Positions 46,216 through 58,600 of a DNA stretch of 64,000 bases are shown here, piece after piece (the first letter of the stretch is position 1; each line of letters starts with the position of its first letter). The position numbers were made by a program, and so were the translations under genes. Below the pieces are notes generated by a model. It ran no database searches. It was not told the DNA's origin and saw only the letters and a list, made by a program, of their open reading frames with translations. Source of the DNA: Burhinus oedicnemus (lineage: Eukaryota; Chordata; Aves; Charadriiformes; Burhinidae); NCBI GenBank assembly GCA_008921705.1, contig VFFE01008475.1, positions 708,206 through 772,205 on the forward strand, written 5' to 3'.

Positions 46216-47878
46216 AGAGCTTCTGTGTGTCTTATCTATCAGACTTGTCAGAGAAAACTATTAATGGGATTTTGTTCCTGCCCTGCTGGTGAAAGAAGCT
46301 GGGATGTGCCCCAGACATGTGCTGGCAGAAACCACCATCCTGGCCTTGGGCAGATGTGGAAACTCCAGCTCTCTACCTGGCTTGTTGCGCAGAGGTTTTG
46401 GTTTTATGGAGCTTTGCCAGTCTTGCTTGGATCCCTTGGGCAGAGCATGGGAGTGAGAGCAAAGCAGGTCTATGCCTGGAGAGTCAGGAAAGAAAGGAAA
46501 GCAAGAAGGAGGGCATACACTGGCATCTCCTTCAGACACCATGCCAAGGTAGGGGAGCACTGAACAGAGTGCCTCAACTGTGAAACTTGTCTCTACTTGT
46601 TGGTCTTGTCTTGCCCAAGATCAGAGCAGCAGTGGTTCTCCAGGGGCTCAGATGAGCAGCGTACCAGGGCTACCGGGGAGCGGAGGCTGTGCGAGCTCTC
46701 TGGTGTTACTGCACTCTCTCAGAGGAAAACCCCGCTTGACCTCCAGTAGGTGGGCAAGAATCCTTCTTCTCGGGGGTTGCAGGAGTACTCCAGTGGTGGG
46801 GCAGGCTCTCTTCCCAACTGCTTTCACCTTGGTGGGTCCTTGCAACCCCAAACCGGGGAGTCTGAGTGACGATACCTAGGGTCTTAACACTGACTGCTCT
46901 TGTTACTGCCACGATTTCTTCTCATACGCTGACATCCTGTGTTGGCTGTCAGACATGGAAGACTCTGTCCAGGCTCCCAGATGCCGGGGAGCTAAAGATA
47001 TTACATGGAAAATTGTGTACAGATGCTTTCTCCTTCACCCTCACTCTTTTCCCACTCAGAGCTTCCTTAAATTTTTGCTTTATCTCTTTTCCTTGTCCTC
47101 TTATGTTTAGACAAGCATCACTTGCACCTTCTCCCATAAGGAGATTTTCCATGTGCTGCTGTTTCCCCTCTCATCAGGGCAGCTGCTTATCTGGGAGCTC
47201 TGGTGGCCCTGGCTTCCCTTCGTTCCCCAAATACGCTCGCCTGTCCCATTTGCAATAAGCAGAGGCCTCTTCGGGGGGGTGGGTACGGCTGTTAGGTGCA
47301 AGTGTTTCCTGTCATTATTAGAAGCTGTTCTCGAGTGGAAAGATGTTTCCACAGATATTTGGTTGGCTACATTACAAGAGTTTCCAATATCCGCTTTAAA
47401 GGCAGCATATTTAGTTTTACAATACTGCCTTGAGACATGGGGGGTGTCCTTCTTTTTCCCCTTTCCTTAAATCTGTTCCTGATTATTTTTAATTTTTTTT
47501 TTTTCTGTTGAGCTCTTTTGCCATTTGCTTGGGGAAGCAATTACAGCGGTAGCATGTTTGCCATTTCTTGTATAGCCCTCTGAGGTTCTCAGCTCTGTCT
47601 GAGAAGGGTTTGCCCTGCAGCGTACAAATACTTCGTGCCTGGAGGTCCACAAGGAAGGGCATGTCTGTAATTTAATCCAGGGGGCCAGGAGGAGAGCGTG
47701 CCACCCGGTGAACTCATGCTGGGCCAGAAAACACACTCCCTGGTTACACGCGGTCCTGCAGAGACTGGCAGCCAAAGCATGGGAGATTTAGGAAGCTGTA
47801 CCCAGGATGGGCAAATGTGCTGAGCTAACATCTGTAAAGGAGGGCTTCGAGAGTCCCGAATCGCATCCAACCCCGGCA
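46216..47878. other. Unique non-coding sequence, no gene seen
   Basis: No recognisable exon or repeat. Overlapping frames on both strands at 46.2-47.4 kb give no domain. Confidence 0.6.
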
Positions 47879-47941
47879 CATTATTTTGTGGAGGCATCTT
47901 ATTTTGTGGAGGCATCTTATTTTGTGGAGGCATCTTATTTC
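47879..47941. repeat. 18-bp minisatellite, about 3.4 units
   Basis: The unit TTATTTTGTGGAGGCATC starts at 47881, 47899 and 47917, with a partial copy from 47935 (TTATTT). The three full units are identical. Because 18 is a multiple of three, the minus-strand frame reads as a repeated six-residue unit (PPQNKM). I consider that a by-product and not a protein. Confidence 0.95.
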
Positions 47942-47996
47942 TGTCTTTGAAGTTGTGTGCTCAAATATCTCTAACTTTTGCAGTTTCTATCAACGT

Positions 47997-48566
47997 AGCG
48001 TTACAAATCCGTAACGGGAAAAACTCATCCACATCGCGTAGGTGAGCAGGCACTTCTTTATCGCAGCGCTGGGGACACAGGGGATAGCTCCTCCAAACAC
48101 ATGTCCACCTTTACATTAAAAGTCACCAGTTCTTATACACTTTTTCACTATTACATAAACTGTTTAGCATAAAAATGCATACTGTGTCCGCTATTAGATT
48201 TAACCTTTACATTGATTGGTTTCTTTGATTATATAGCTTCATCAATATTCATACCGCAAAATTGGTCACTTTTACTGATGTCCACTGATTAAAATTCTTG
48301 ATATTCAAATAAAGATGGGAAGGGTAAGGGGGGTTTCCAAGCAGCATCACTGGTACATAACAGGTTTCTATAGCAAGTTTCCTTAGTTTCACAAAACTTA
48401 ACAAAATGTAATAACTAACAAATAGGCTTCCTAAAGTTACAAGACTCAAACGGAAACCTCTATTCTATTCTTCACTGTTTCATACGGTTTCTATTAGTTT
48501 CTTAATATAAAACAATAATTACCTGGTGAGGGTTCTATGGCTACAAGTTTCAAAACACACAACACT
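47997..48566 (-). mobile_element. LTR of an avian endogenous retrovirus, minus strand
   Basis: The block begins AGCGTTACAAATCCGTAACG. Read on the minus strand it has an ordered promoter-to-polyadenylation layout: CCAATCA-like AAACCAATCAATG (near 48220), TATA-like GTGTATAAG (48140-48132), and a GATAAAG polyadenylation-like site (48062-48056) in CAGCGCTGCGATAAAGAAGT. I recall a common bird LTR with the TGAGCAGGCACTTCTTTAT segment. AACGT lies on both sides (47992-47996 and 48567-48571), a perfect 5-bp repeat. The ends between them are AGCGTT and AACACT, a near-perfect inverted repeat but not the usual TG...CA. Boundaries may be off by a few bases. Confidence 0.65.
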
Positions 48567-50417
48567 AACGTTTTATTTCTACTATAACCAGATCTGGTGA
48601 TTTTTACAACAGTAGAAGTGGTGAAGGTTTTTTTGAGTTTTTTTTTTCCCAAACAGTCTCTTCCTTGGCATGTGTAAATCTAAGAAAAAGATGCAATTTT
48701 TGATTAAGCCACATGTCTCTGCGGGCCTGCCTTGTTCCGTGTCCAAAAGCTGCCTTCCAAATGCCACCTCTCCGTGTCTACACTGCCTACCATGTCCCTG
48801 GGCAGCAGCTATATTGGGGTGTCGGGGATGGGTGCTTGATGGTGTCCTTTAGAAAGCTTGTTTGAACAGTTGCGTGTCTCCATCCCCATGAGTGAGCTTC
48901 TTTCTGCCGCAAACTGGATTTACAATAAATAAAACATCAAGGACCCAAATTCCGGTGATGCCAGTATTTGTAACTACTTGACTACCCTGAGGACATGCCC
49001 ATGGGTGGATCTATCAGGCAAGCTACCCAGAAAAGTGTCTAGTCACTTTTGTGATGTGCTTTACAAAGGCAACTAAAACAGAAAAACATCTATTATGGAG
49101 CAGAGGGGTAAACGTAAACTTTTATGTAGGTTTTCAACATTTCTACACATCAACATGTCTTTTATTCCCCAAAGCACAACATGAGCTCTTTATAGAGTAG
49201 AAAATTCTGTTTGTTATATTTCACAATGTATTTGAAGTCCAGCACAGAAACTTTTTCCTCATGCTCAGCTCTGACTAAATCTGCCTTGGTTTCTCAGGAG
49301 AAATGCTTGCTAGGAAGGAGAGCACTCAGATCTCCTTTGATGTACTGATGAAATCATTGCTGCGTTTTGCACTCCAGCAGGCGTGCCACTGTGCCTTATT
49401 TATATTTTTAATGCAATGCCATTTTATATGTATCAAAACTGGCAATGAAATTAATATACAGTATATAAATGCATTATAGAAAAAAAAAAAGAACTCTGGC
49501 AGCTGCTTTAGAGAAGTGATTAAAATTTAAAAGGCAATTTGCCAGTAGGAGAAAACAAAATAAACTCATTATTTACCATGGCTACATCCCTAATGGAGTG
49601 TGGAAATTATTTTATTAATGTTTTTGATATTTCAGAGGGTGTTTTTTTTCTTGACAACTACAAAATATCTGCTTCTTTAGAGGAAAGATGATTGCTCCAA
49701 AAGTTAACACTTTCTGTGGCAAACCCAGTTGCTCTGGCAACTGCTTTCCATCCAGGAGATAATCTTCAAGAAATAATTCTCTCACGCCATTTTGGGCCAA
49801 CATATTTGTAAATCAACTTGGTTTACTCCTCTAGATGCTCACAGCATTTCTTCTAGAAAGAAATCTGTGCAGAGGTGTTGGTCCATCAGGTCACTGGAAA
49901 TTTGTAAGAAGAGCACAGCAAAGGCTTTGGCTAACTTCTAAAAAAGGTCCTTGCACTCTTCAAAATCATCATCAACATCATAAGCAGCAGAAAAGAAGAC
50001 GATCTTTTCCAAAGTCCTGGTGAAAAAAGCCCAGGACAGGGCATAAAACTGTTCAGATGACTTGTAGATCTGTGACTTGGCCCTTCTCAGCCAGACCTTT
50101 ATATTCTTCAGTCATTTTCTTACCTGGCTGAAAGCTAGGACTTCCCTGTGCAACTCTTGTAAGGCCATTGTCTGTAAATTCCACTCCCTAAACCCATGAA
50201 TTTTGCTGAAACCACTGATCTCGGTATTTCAGAGACTTTTTGAGACTTGAAGAGCTTTACTTATACTGGCTTTCTCAGCACAAGCTTAGCTTACCTAAAT
50301 TTACCCTTTTAAATCAACTGGGCTGCAGATCACCCCATGCTCTTGACTCTTGACCTGATAAAGATCATCTGGCACTTGGAGCAGCAGGGAGAAACTGTAC
50401 CCGTGAGACCTGTGAAT
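48567..50417. other. Unique AT-rich non-coding sequence
   Basis: No gene or interspersed repeat recognised. It holds a candidate CNE at 49385-49580 (listed) and ends at a microsatellite. Confidence 0.6.
49385..49580. other. Candidate conserved non-coding element
   Basis: TTATTTATATTTTTAATGC, ATGAAATTAATATACAG, TATAAATGCATTATAG and AAGTGATTAAAATTTAAAAG lie in a continuous AT-rich block with TAAT/ATTA cores and an ATGCATTA. It includes a 12-base A run. Composition only; AT-richness alone could explain it. Confidence 0.28.
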
Positions 50418-50531
50418 TTTTATATATATATATTTAATTTATTTATTTTATTTTATTGATATTATTTTATTTTATTTATTTTATTTATTTTATTTATTTT
50501 ATTTTATTTTATTTATTTTATTTTATTTTAA
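50418..50531. repeat. (TTTTA)n/(TTTA)n microsatellite
   Basis: About 114 bp made of a short TA run followed by mixed TTTTA and TTTA units (for example TTTATTTTATTTATTTTAT). Such tracts are length-variable by replication slippage. Confidence 0.97.
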
Positions 50532-52042
50532 ATTGACTTAACAGGAAGGGAAATAGCAGAGATTTTCTCTTGACAAATAGCCTTTAGGTTTTGTTCATTG
50601 GATAGCAAGGAAATAAAGACTTGAGATGTGTTAATTGGTTGTGTTGAGATGTGTATTGACTAAGCAATTAGGATGTCATTGCAAGAGGATGCTTGTGTAA
50701 GATGGTTGTTGGGCTGGATTGTTTTGATGTAGAGATTTTGGAGCCTTTTACTGGTTAAGGTAACTGTTGCCTGAATAACGTAAGTGGAAATGTTGAGACA
50801 GTGGAAGATGGTGCCCTGAGTAGCCCTTGGGATATACGTCTGTTGTGTTAAGTGTATGCATGAATGAGATGAATCTCACTTCATTTTGGCTAGCTGTCTG
50901 TTTTACTCACTGCAGGAGGCTGTGAGTACAAAAGAGATAACACGGCTTTGTGTTGTAAGAATGGTTCTTTAATCCTGCTAATCAAAGGATATTAGTGATG
51001 CCTTCTGCTTTTGCATACGACTCTTTGTAATAATTTTAGTAGAGCCACAACTGTAGCCAGGTCTTATCTCTTCAAGATAGCGTCAGCAAAGGTATATTAT
51101 AATTAAATCCTACTTTAGTCTATTCTAGTATCTAGATTTATTCCTTCAAAGCTATCATGTTCAGATTTAACCTTAGCTTTCTCTGATAGGCCTTGAAAGG
51201 GCTAAACTCCAGAGGCTGACCTTTACTTTTTCTAACAGTTTGGATAAAAAGCTGTGGTAAGGTACAATTGCAGGTACTGCTTCTGAGGAATTTTAACTGG
51301 TGCTTTCCTTTCAAATTTAAAGCCGTGCTGTGAGCTAAAGAAGTAAAAAATATTTAACCAACTCAGTGGAGCACAATGTAGTGAAACAGCATAATCTGAA
51401 TAAACGAATCGGATGTTTACTGGGCCCTGCTGCAGACCATTTGGCTCGGTCCCCTTGGGTCTGGGGTTCCTGCAGTGAGATCCTGTGCCCAGCTCTCTGG
51501 GCTGGAAAACCGTCATGTTTCTTTACATGGCAGATGTGGCAAGCTGGGGAGTGTCATAGTCTACGTTACTGCTAGGATACTAGGAGTGTCCTACTAGCCT
51601 ACTCTTATCGCTGCACCAAGTAGGTCTTGAACATCAGGTGTTTGCTGGTTCCCTCCCCACGGCAGAAGAGATGTCCGCCAATCTCTTTTTGCCCCTGAGT
51701 CTGAACGAGGGAGGGAAAACTGCCCCTTCACCTCTCGAAGGGAACGGCTGCTCAGGGCGGTAGGTTCAGGAAAGCGCTGCACACTGTGATTGAGTCTTCT
51801 TGGGCAGGGCTGAAGGGCCTTGCCGTGTTTGATGCCTTTTAGAAATGAAATATTGTTGGTAGCGTTTGAGTAAATGACTTTTTTTAGTGGTGTTTTTAAA
51901 TTTTTTTTTTAATTTGCCTGCTTCTTTCTTTTTGTTTGGTTGGTTGGTTTTGGTGTTTTGTTGTTTGGGAGGGTGGGGTGGTGTTTGACAAAACCTGCTC
52001 AGCCCAGCAGTTCCTTGGTCATGCCCATGCACCTCTGTAACA
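50532..52042. other. Unique non-coding sequence, no gene seen
   Basis: No recognisable exon. T-rich low-complexity sequence lies at 51880-51985 (T runs and GTTTGGTTGGTTGGTTTTGG). Confidence 0.6.
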
Positions 52043-52175
52043 TAGACTCATAGAATCACCTAGGTTAGAAGGGACTTTTAAGATCATCAAGCCCAACCAT
52101 TAAACTAACACGGCCAAAATCACCACTAAGCCATGTCCCTCAGCACCACATTTAGCCATCTTTTAAACATGCAGG
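52043..52175 (-). mobile_element. CR1 LINE 3' fragment, minus strand
   Basis: CATAGACTCATAGAATCACC, TAGGTTAGAAGGGACTTTTA, AGATCATCAAGCCCAACCAT and ACTAAGCCATGTCCCTCAGC are in the canonical order of the CR1 3' end on the minus strand. Homology fades after about 52175. Confidence 0.93.
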
Positions 52176-52714
52176 AGAACTTGACAAGCCTTCTTGGCAA
52201 TTTCACCTGCTCTCAATATTAGCATTCGCTGCCTATGTTCTATGACGGGACTATCGTTGCTTGCCTCTAAGCAGCCCATGTCTTTAACAACGTGCCTCTC
52301 ATTCATAGGTATGAAATAAAGAGGAAAGTTGGACCGTAGAGACTTTTGGGGTCTGTGTCCTCAGGTGCCTTCAGCTGCCCTTGGTCACCTGTTTCCAGTC
52401 CATCTGACTTGTCCAGGGTCACAGGTATGCCAGTGTCTCCAAGGTTAGCTTTCACCTGCAAAACTAGGAGATGGCAGAGCGATTCTGGACAGTGGTTGAA
52501 TTCTTAGGTACCACCTGATGCCAACAGCTGAAGGACAAGGCCTGACTGTGAGGAAACGTTTGCAGGGCGACGTATTTTCCCTGACCCGTGACTGCCCTGG
52601 CCATACCATGAGAGCCACTTGAAACTCTGAGAAACTAAAACATGCTAGAAATTGTCAGATAGGAATCTCTCCTTCAAGCAGAGATTACCCAGAGGGTGAG
52701 CTGCTCAGGGCAAA

Positions 52715-53070
52715 TTAACATTATAGAAATAATAAAGCAAGTTTAAACCTGTTTCTATTCATCTGGCAAGTGCTTTTAGGCTAATAATGGAAAGGGCAGC
52801 AGTATTATGTAGTAATGGGCCTCCTTTCCGTTGTTCTGTGAAACTGCACTTCATTAAACGGCAACCTTTCTCCTGTCCCTAAATAGTAAACTGTAGCAGT
52901 AGCAATGTAAAAGCACTTCAATATTTTATAGCAGCTAAGGCTGCCTGCTATCTATAATTACAGTCAATACTTGGACTGGAGAGAAAGGCCTTAATTTTCT
53001 TAATGTTTCATGCATGGAAAAACAATCAGGCTTTTCCTGTATTTCTAATTGCATCGGCTGGCTCTAGATG
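52715..53070. other. Candidate conserved non-coding element
   Basis: A long non-repetitive stretch with AATTAACATTATAGAAATAA, TTTTAGGCTAATAATGG, GTAGCAATGTAAAAGC, CTATCTATAATTACAGTC, GGCCTTAATTTTCTTAATG and CATGCATGGAAAAAC. It resembles vertebrate ultraconserved-type enhancers in texture: unbiased words, no repeat periodicity, many homeodomain cores. Of the candidates in this window I rate it the most likely to be conserved. Not tested. Confidence 0.4.
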
Positions 53071-53803
53071 AGTGTGCTTTTCCAAATTATTACCAGGCAC
53101 TGGCAAAAGTAAGGCTGAAGTAAAACCTTCTCACAACTAAATGCCAGTCCTTGTTGCAGCCCACTTGTGCAAGCCTCTATCCCAAGTATCATGTAGCTTT
53201 GGGATCCCTAGTTCCACATTCATAGACCTTAAACCTTGATTAAATTCTGCCTGGAAAGCAATGAGCCTGGGAGCTCTCTGTGCCCTGATGAGTGCCAGCT
53301 GTGTGTTGTGCCATCCCCTGCACTCCTGTGGTCCTGCTGGGAAAGGGAAAGTGGATGCCTGAGATCTTGGATGGGGAAGAGATGGAGAGCAACTTTGCTC
53401 AGCTAATGAATTACAGGTAGAAGAGAGAAGAGCATGTTCTCCCATGGGTTGTCTTGCTGGTTCTTGGGAAAGGAATGTCAGGACCAGGAGAGCTCAGGCC
53501 GCAGTTTTGGAGGAAAGGAGTCCAGCTTGCTCACGTGTGTGTGGAGGACCAACACTCAAGTGCTACAGTCCCTGTACTTGGCATAGGGATGAGAGATCCC
53601 ACCAAGATCAGGTGGAAGCCAGCAGGAGGTTTTGGTACTGAAAGGACAAATAAGTGAGAAGCGGAGAGCATTTTCTGGCTGATGCTGCTTGAATGAGGGG
53701 CGTTGAAACAAGGGCACTGTGAGCTCTTTCTTAGATCTGTTCCCAAAAGCCCCATCAGAAATGTAGGTAACATCATTCCCAGGTCCTTTCCAAGCAGTCT
53801 GGG

Positions 53804-53847
53804 CTTGGCTTTCCCAAAGAGATTTCTGCTCCTTGGCTTTCCCAAAG
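53804..53847. repeat. Short direct repeat, 16 bp at 28-bp spacing
   Basis: CTTGGCTTTCCCAAAG occurs at 53804-53819 and 53832-53847. A small local duplication. Confidence 0.85.
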
Positions 53848-55000
53848 CGATCCCCAACCTACAAAAAGCAGCACTTGCATTGTCATAAACCAAACACTTT
53901 TGGCTGTGTGCTACAGAGCAGATACATCTGCAGACAACTGTCCTCTGTTAGTGTCCCCCTCATCTCTCTCCTGAAGGCTAGCAGACATACGCATGTTCAA
54001 GGCATCCTCTGTCTTCGTGCTTAAGTTTGCTTCCAATTGATACAGCCCCAGTCTGGGCTGTGGAGTCTGAGGTAGTGAGGTATGGATGTGGCCACACTGA
54101 TCCATTGGGCACAACCGGCTAGAAAGTTGTGGCATCTTCTACAGCCTGTGGGCTGCCTGGACACCAAAGGACCCACTGCTTGGACCATGTGCCTGTGTGT
54201 GACAGTGCAGAACTTGCACTGAAAAGACATGTTTGCAAATAGGTATTGTGCCAAAATTCGTGAGACTTACCTTCAAGCAAGCGCCTCATTTGTTTGTTCA
54301 TTGCTGTAATTACTATGTCCTTGTGACACCGGTTGGGTAGTCCAATGGGGAAAGATGATTTATGCACAGCTGATACCCTAACTGCAAGCACTGCCAAAAT
54401 ACCTATAACACTGCTGAATCCTTGCTATAAGCCTAAGTTGGTTAACACACCTGAGCACAATTCAGAGCAGAGATTTCCCCATCGCTTACTGGTTCGCGCG
54501 GTAAACTTACACACTCTCCTGTTACTGCTAGTGACCATCACGAAACTGCAGTGCTAGTCTAGGTATGGTACCAGCTTGTTGGGATTAAACTGCAGTTGAT
54601 ATGAAAGCTTTGATGGTAAGTAAAGATGAGGTGTTGACCTGAGAAAGAAATTATTTCATTGTCTCACCAGAAATGCTAATCGCAGTAAGGCCTATCATGC
54701 ATTAGCCGTGCATGTGTGAAAGTTAATGGAGCTAATGCAAAGGTGACACTGGTGACTGTGGGCCTTGAGCTGTGTGGTCTATCAGGATCAGGATGTTGCA
54801 GGGCTGAGTTTTCCATTCTTGAAGATATGTGCTTATTGTTACTGAGGCAGCCACAGATTCATGGTGTGCTGGCAAAGAGGATGAGCGAAGAAAGTGTTTG
54901 CTGCCTGCGAGCCTTTGACAAAAGCTTGGCAGCTCCATTCCCTGTGCTGGCAGCCGCGAACATCAAGGCAGAGGCTGGAAGAGGAAACCGTGGGAAGGAA

Positions 55001-55615
55001 TAACCCCATGCACCAGTAAAGGTTAGGGGCTAACCTGCTGGAAAGCAGCTCTGCACAGAGAGACCTGGGAGTCCTGGTGGACAACAAGTTGACAATGTGC
55101 CCCTGTGGCCAAGAAGGCCAATGGTCTCCTGGTGTGCACTAAAAAGAGTGTGGTCAGCAGGTCGAGGGAGGTTGCCCTCCCTCTCTCCCTCTGCTCTGCC
55201 CTGGTGAGGCCATGTCTGGAGTACTGTGCCCAGTTCTGGGCTCCCCAGTTCAAGAAAGACAGGGAACTACTGGAGAGAGTCCAGCGGAGGCCTACGAAGA
55301 TGATCAGGGGACAGGAGCATCTCTCTGATGAGGAAAGGCTGAGAGACCTGGGTCTGTTTAGCCTGGAGAAGAGGAGACTGAGAGGGGATCTCATCAACGC
55401 TTAGCAATATCTAAAGGGCAGGTGTCAAGAACATGGGGCCAGACTCTTTTCAGTGGTGCCCAGTGACAGGACAAGGGGCAATGGGCATAAACTGGAACAC
55501 GGAAATTCCGTCTGAATATGAGGAAAAACCTCTTTACTTTGAGGGTGCCAGAGCACTGGAACAGGTTGCCCAGAGAGGCTGTGGAGTCTCCTTCTCTGGA
55601 GATATTCAAACCCTG
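55001..55615 (+). mobile_element. CR1 LINE fragment, plus strand, 3' end missing
   Basis: It opens ACCCCATGCACCAGTAAAGG and GCTAACCTGCTGGAAAGCAG, the CR1 stretch coding the region after FADD. It proceeds through TGGAGTACTGTGCCCAGTTC and AGGCTGAGAGACCTGGGTCT to CTGGAGATATTCAAACCC at about 55615. The remaining CR1 3' UTR and terminal octamers, which should follow, are absent. A roughly 14-bp deletion occurs at about 55097 (after GTTGAC). The copy is truncated at both ends. Loss of the 3' end is unusual for CR1. Confidence 0.92.
55105..55404 (+). pseudogene. CR1 ORF2 C-terminal RT remnant
   Basis: A 100-codon plus-strand frame includes [20 protein letters not shown], then [33 protein letters not shown] and [15 protein letters not shown], and ends at a stop after LINA. 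Downstream, CR1 sequence continues in other frames to about 55615. There is no catalytic motif in this portion. A dead fragment. Confidence 0.92.
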
Positions 55616-58600
55616 CACCCCTATCTGAAGGAGAGGCTTTGCAGAGAGGGAGTATCTCTGGAGGGTTCTGGGGATGGGAAGGAAAGCAGTACCTGTCCAT
55701 GTAGTCCTGGCTCCTCAGCAGGTCTGATCTGCTCCCCACAGTTGCTGTGGTTTTGCCCACAAGGCCTTTTGCCATCTCCTTGTCTTTCACAGGAGTGCAT
55801 GGCAACACCTCAGCATTATTAAATAGAAGTCCCACCCTACATACAGCTTCTCATGATCTTTGCACACAGATGTGTAAGCTTGGTTCAGTGCTGGTGGGTG
55901 CTTGGCTATGGCTGGGCTGAGGACCAGGGCGCTGAGCTGCTCCAGGCCTAACCACTGAATCCCCTCCGTATGCTACTCTCCTGCCCCCTTTTCAAAAAAC
56001 TTTATCTCCTCTGGGGCAGACCCGTTGTATCTCCTGCCCATGCTTAGGAGACATTTCACAGCCAATAAACACAGCCATTTGTTTCTAATCTTCTTCCAAG
56101 TGAACACATTTGGTCTTTTAAGGCCTGGTTCCAGGGGAGACTGCCCTGGGCTCTCACAGCTCTCAGCCTGCCACTGTTTTCTCAACACCAGCTGGATTAA
56201 GTACAGATTCCAGCCCAAATGTTTGTGTGGGAGGGCATCTCTGTGCAGGCCATTATAGATCTCCCAGGGATTTGTGGTCCTCGTTACTGTAGATTCGGCA
56301 ATGGGGACCATTGCTACCTATGGACTCTCCCTACCTATTAATTGGATTATCCCCTGGTTATATTCTATACTCTGCCTGTTTCCGCCTAAAATACTGCATA
56401 TTAATGTTACGCTCTGGTCCTTTAGAGGCTGGTGGGAGTTTTCATCTTCACAGGAGCTGGATTTACAGCTAGATAAGTAGTGTCACTCAAATCTTAATAA
56501 CTCTTGCCTTGTCCTTCTTTAGTTGTTGGGGTTTTGGTTTTTTGGGGGTTGTTGGTGTTTGTTTATTATTTATTTATTTGTTACCTATTTCAGGGAAGTG
56601 TCACGCCTTAGAGAAGAGTCTTCCTCTGGAGAAGCCATTAAAGTCTTGGTAGGTTGCTCTGGATTCTGTGCCCCAGTGTACTTGTGGTTTGAACTTGTGC
56701 CCTGAGCCTCATAGAGGAGGTACCCCAAGACACACAAAGGCAGAAGTACCAGAAAAGGGGAAAAAAATTAAACTAAAAGCCAACCCTGCTGTCAGAGAAA
56801 CTGCTGCAAAGTAGGGATGCCAAACTTCAATGAGATGACTGCCAGCAGCTTAGGCAGGGAGAGGAACTCACCAACCGCGTGTTCTGGGAAGAATTCTCAC
56901 ATCTATGAGGAAAAAAACTGCAGCAAGCATGGCCTGGTGTTGTAACTCGGCTGCAGCGCCATTAGCACCAGAGCGAATACAAGTGGCAGTCAGGGCAGGG
57001 AAAAAACAAAAAGAGGGGGAAAAAAAACCCAATCAAAACTCTTAATCCAACATCTTTCTACAGTGTTTAAAGTGGAGCACAATAGCACCTAGATTAAATT
57101 AACCTGGAGAAACACAGTTGTCTAATCACTTACGTGGCATTTTGAGATGGATGATAATGCCAGTTTTGTCAGCCTTCCTCACATGAAATGTTGCATACCT
57201 GTCTCCTTTCATCTTCCTTGACAGCCAGGTCATATTTGACAATTCCTTCTCTAAACCAATGTACCCATATTTTCCACCTCCTTAAAAATGAGAGTTTACG
57301 GTGTTTCTGCTGTGTTAAATAGCAGCCATTGTCTCTCTCACAACCCTCAGCTCCATTTTGGTCTTTTTCTATAACAAAAGACTTTATTGGAGCTGAAATA
57401 TGTAATTTTACAGACTCCTACACAGCCACAAAGCACACAGATATGCATTGTATCCCATTCACACGGCAAAGCCACAAGCTGCGCTAAACTGGTTAGGTAA
57501 AACAAAGGCTGCGTGGCAGTGGTGGTAAGGATGGAGAAAGAGCCAGTTCTGTGCTGGGAGATGCCAGGGCGGTGTGCTTTGAACCAGACCACAAAGGCGT
57601 TTGTTTTTATCCGCCTTGGCTGCATAGTGACTGCTAGGATAACACAGTCAGCTGGAAAAGTCCTTCCCTATCGTTTCTTGCGTGTTTCTTGGCCATCGGT
57701 GGTAGAGGGATGTGCCCCTTCCAGCTGTCCAAGCCCTGCTGAACAGGGGATGGAAAATCACTGGGGCAGGACCACCAGTGGTGCCTTTGAATGAGAAGAG
57801 AGACTCCAAAAGCAAGTGGTGCTGCTGCTTGAGCCGTTTTTCTCAGAGAAGACTGATCCCCTGATGCCCAGGTCCATGTTTTTGAGGGTGGGGGCCTCAT
57901 GCTCAGCCCTATGGCAGGGCTGGGGATGTTGCTCCCACTTGTTAGAAGGAGGGGTGACGAAGCCAGCGTCCCTGGACTGGTCACCTCCATGATGGTAACA
58001 AATCCTCTTCCCCTTTCCTAGGACCATGGGCAGAAATGCCTTTTGTGTGCATTTCTCTTAAATAAGAAATATCAGAGCACATCTCGAATGAAAAGGTTTG
58101 ACGAGGAGCGGGGATGTTCATAGATAATTTTGTCGCTAAGAGATAATAGCTAAATTACCCTAAACGGCAAAATAATGATTCCACTTTTCAGCCAGCCATA
58201 AGACAGGTAAATATATATATGTATACACGTATATTTATTTCGAGGGTGAGAAAGAACCCTGGGCTCTTCACAGTCTTTACAATCTTTTCTTGGTTTAAGG
58301 CCATCTGTGATGCTCGCTGAAGGTTTGATCCCATGTGGTTTACACGCAAATGGCAGTGTGCCAACCACTGCAGCTGGGGCAGGAAGCAACGCCAGTGCAA
58401 AGGCTGCGTTCAGCGTAGCCAAAATCACTTCGATTTGCAGAACAGCCTAGCTTTCATCCTGAAAGTCTTCCCACTTCCCACCTCCTCATTTCAGTTACTG
58501 AGTCAAAGAATCAGTTATTTGAAAAACTCTGGTTTTCCTCTGCAGGTTGGCTTGGTATTTTGCTGTTGCATTCAGGTTCCCTTTTTCCTTCCTTACTTCA

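Larger units (their letters stand above)
52176..55000. other. Unique non-coding sequence with candidate CNE
   Basis: A candidate conserved block lies at 52715-53070 (listed). A 28-bp-spaced direct repeat of CTTGGCTTTCCCAAAG occurs at 53804 and 53832. No gene recognised. Confidence 0.55.

Noticed and set aside
47589..47933. Minus-strand protein with repeated PPQNKM units
   Set aside because: The repeat is the 18-bp minisatellite read in frame, and the rest of the frame has no domain.
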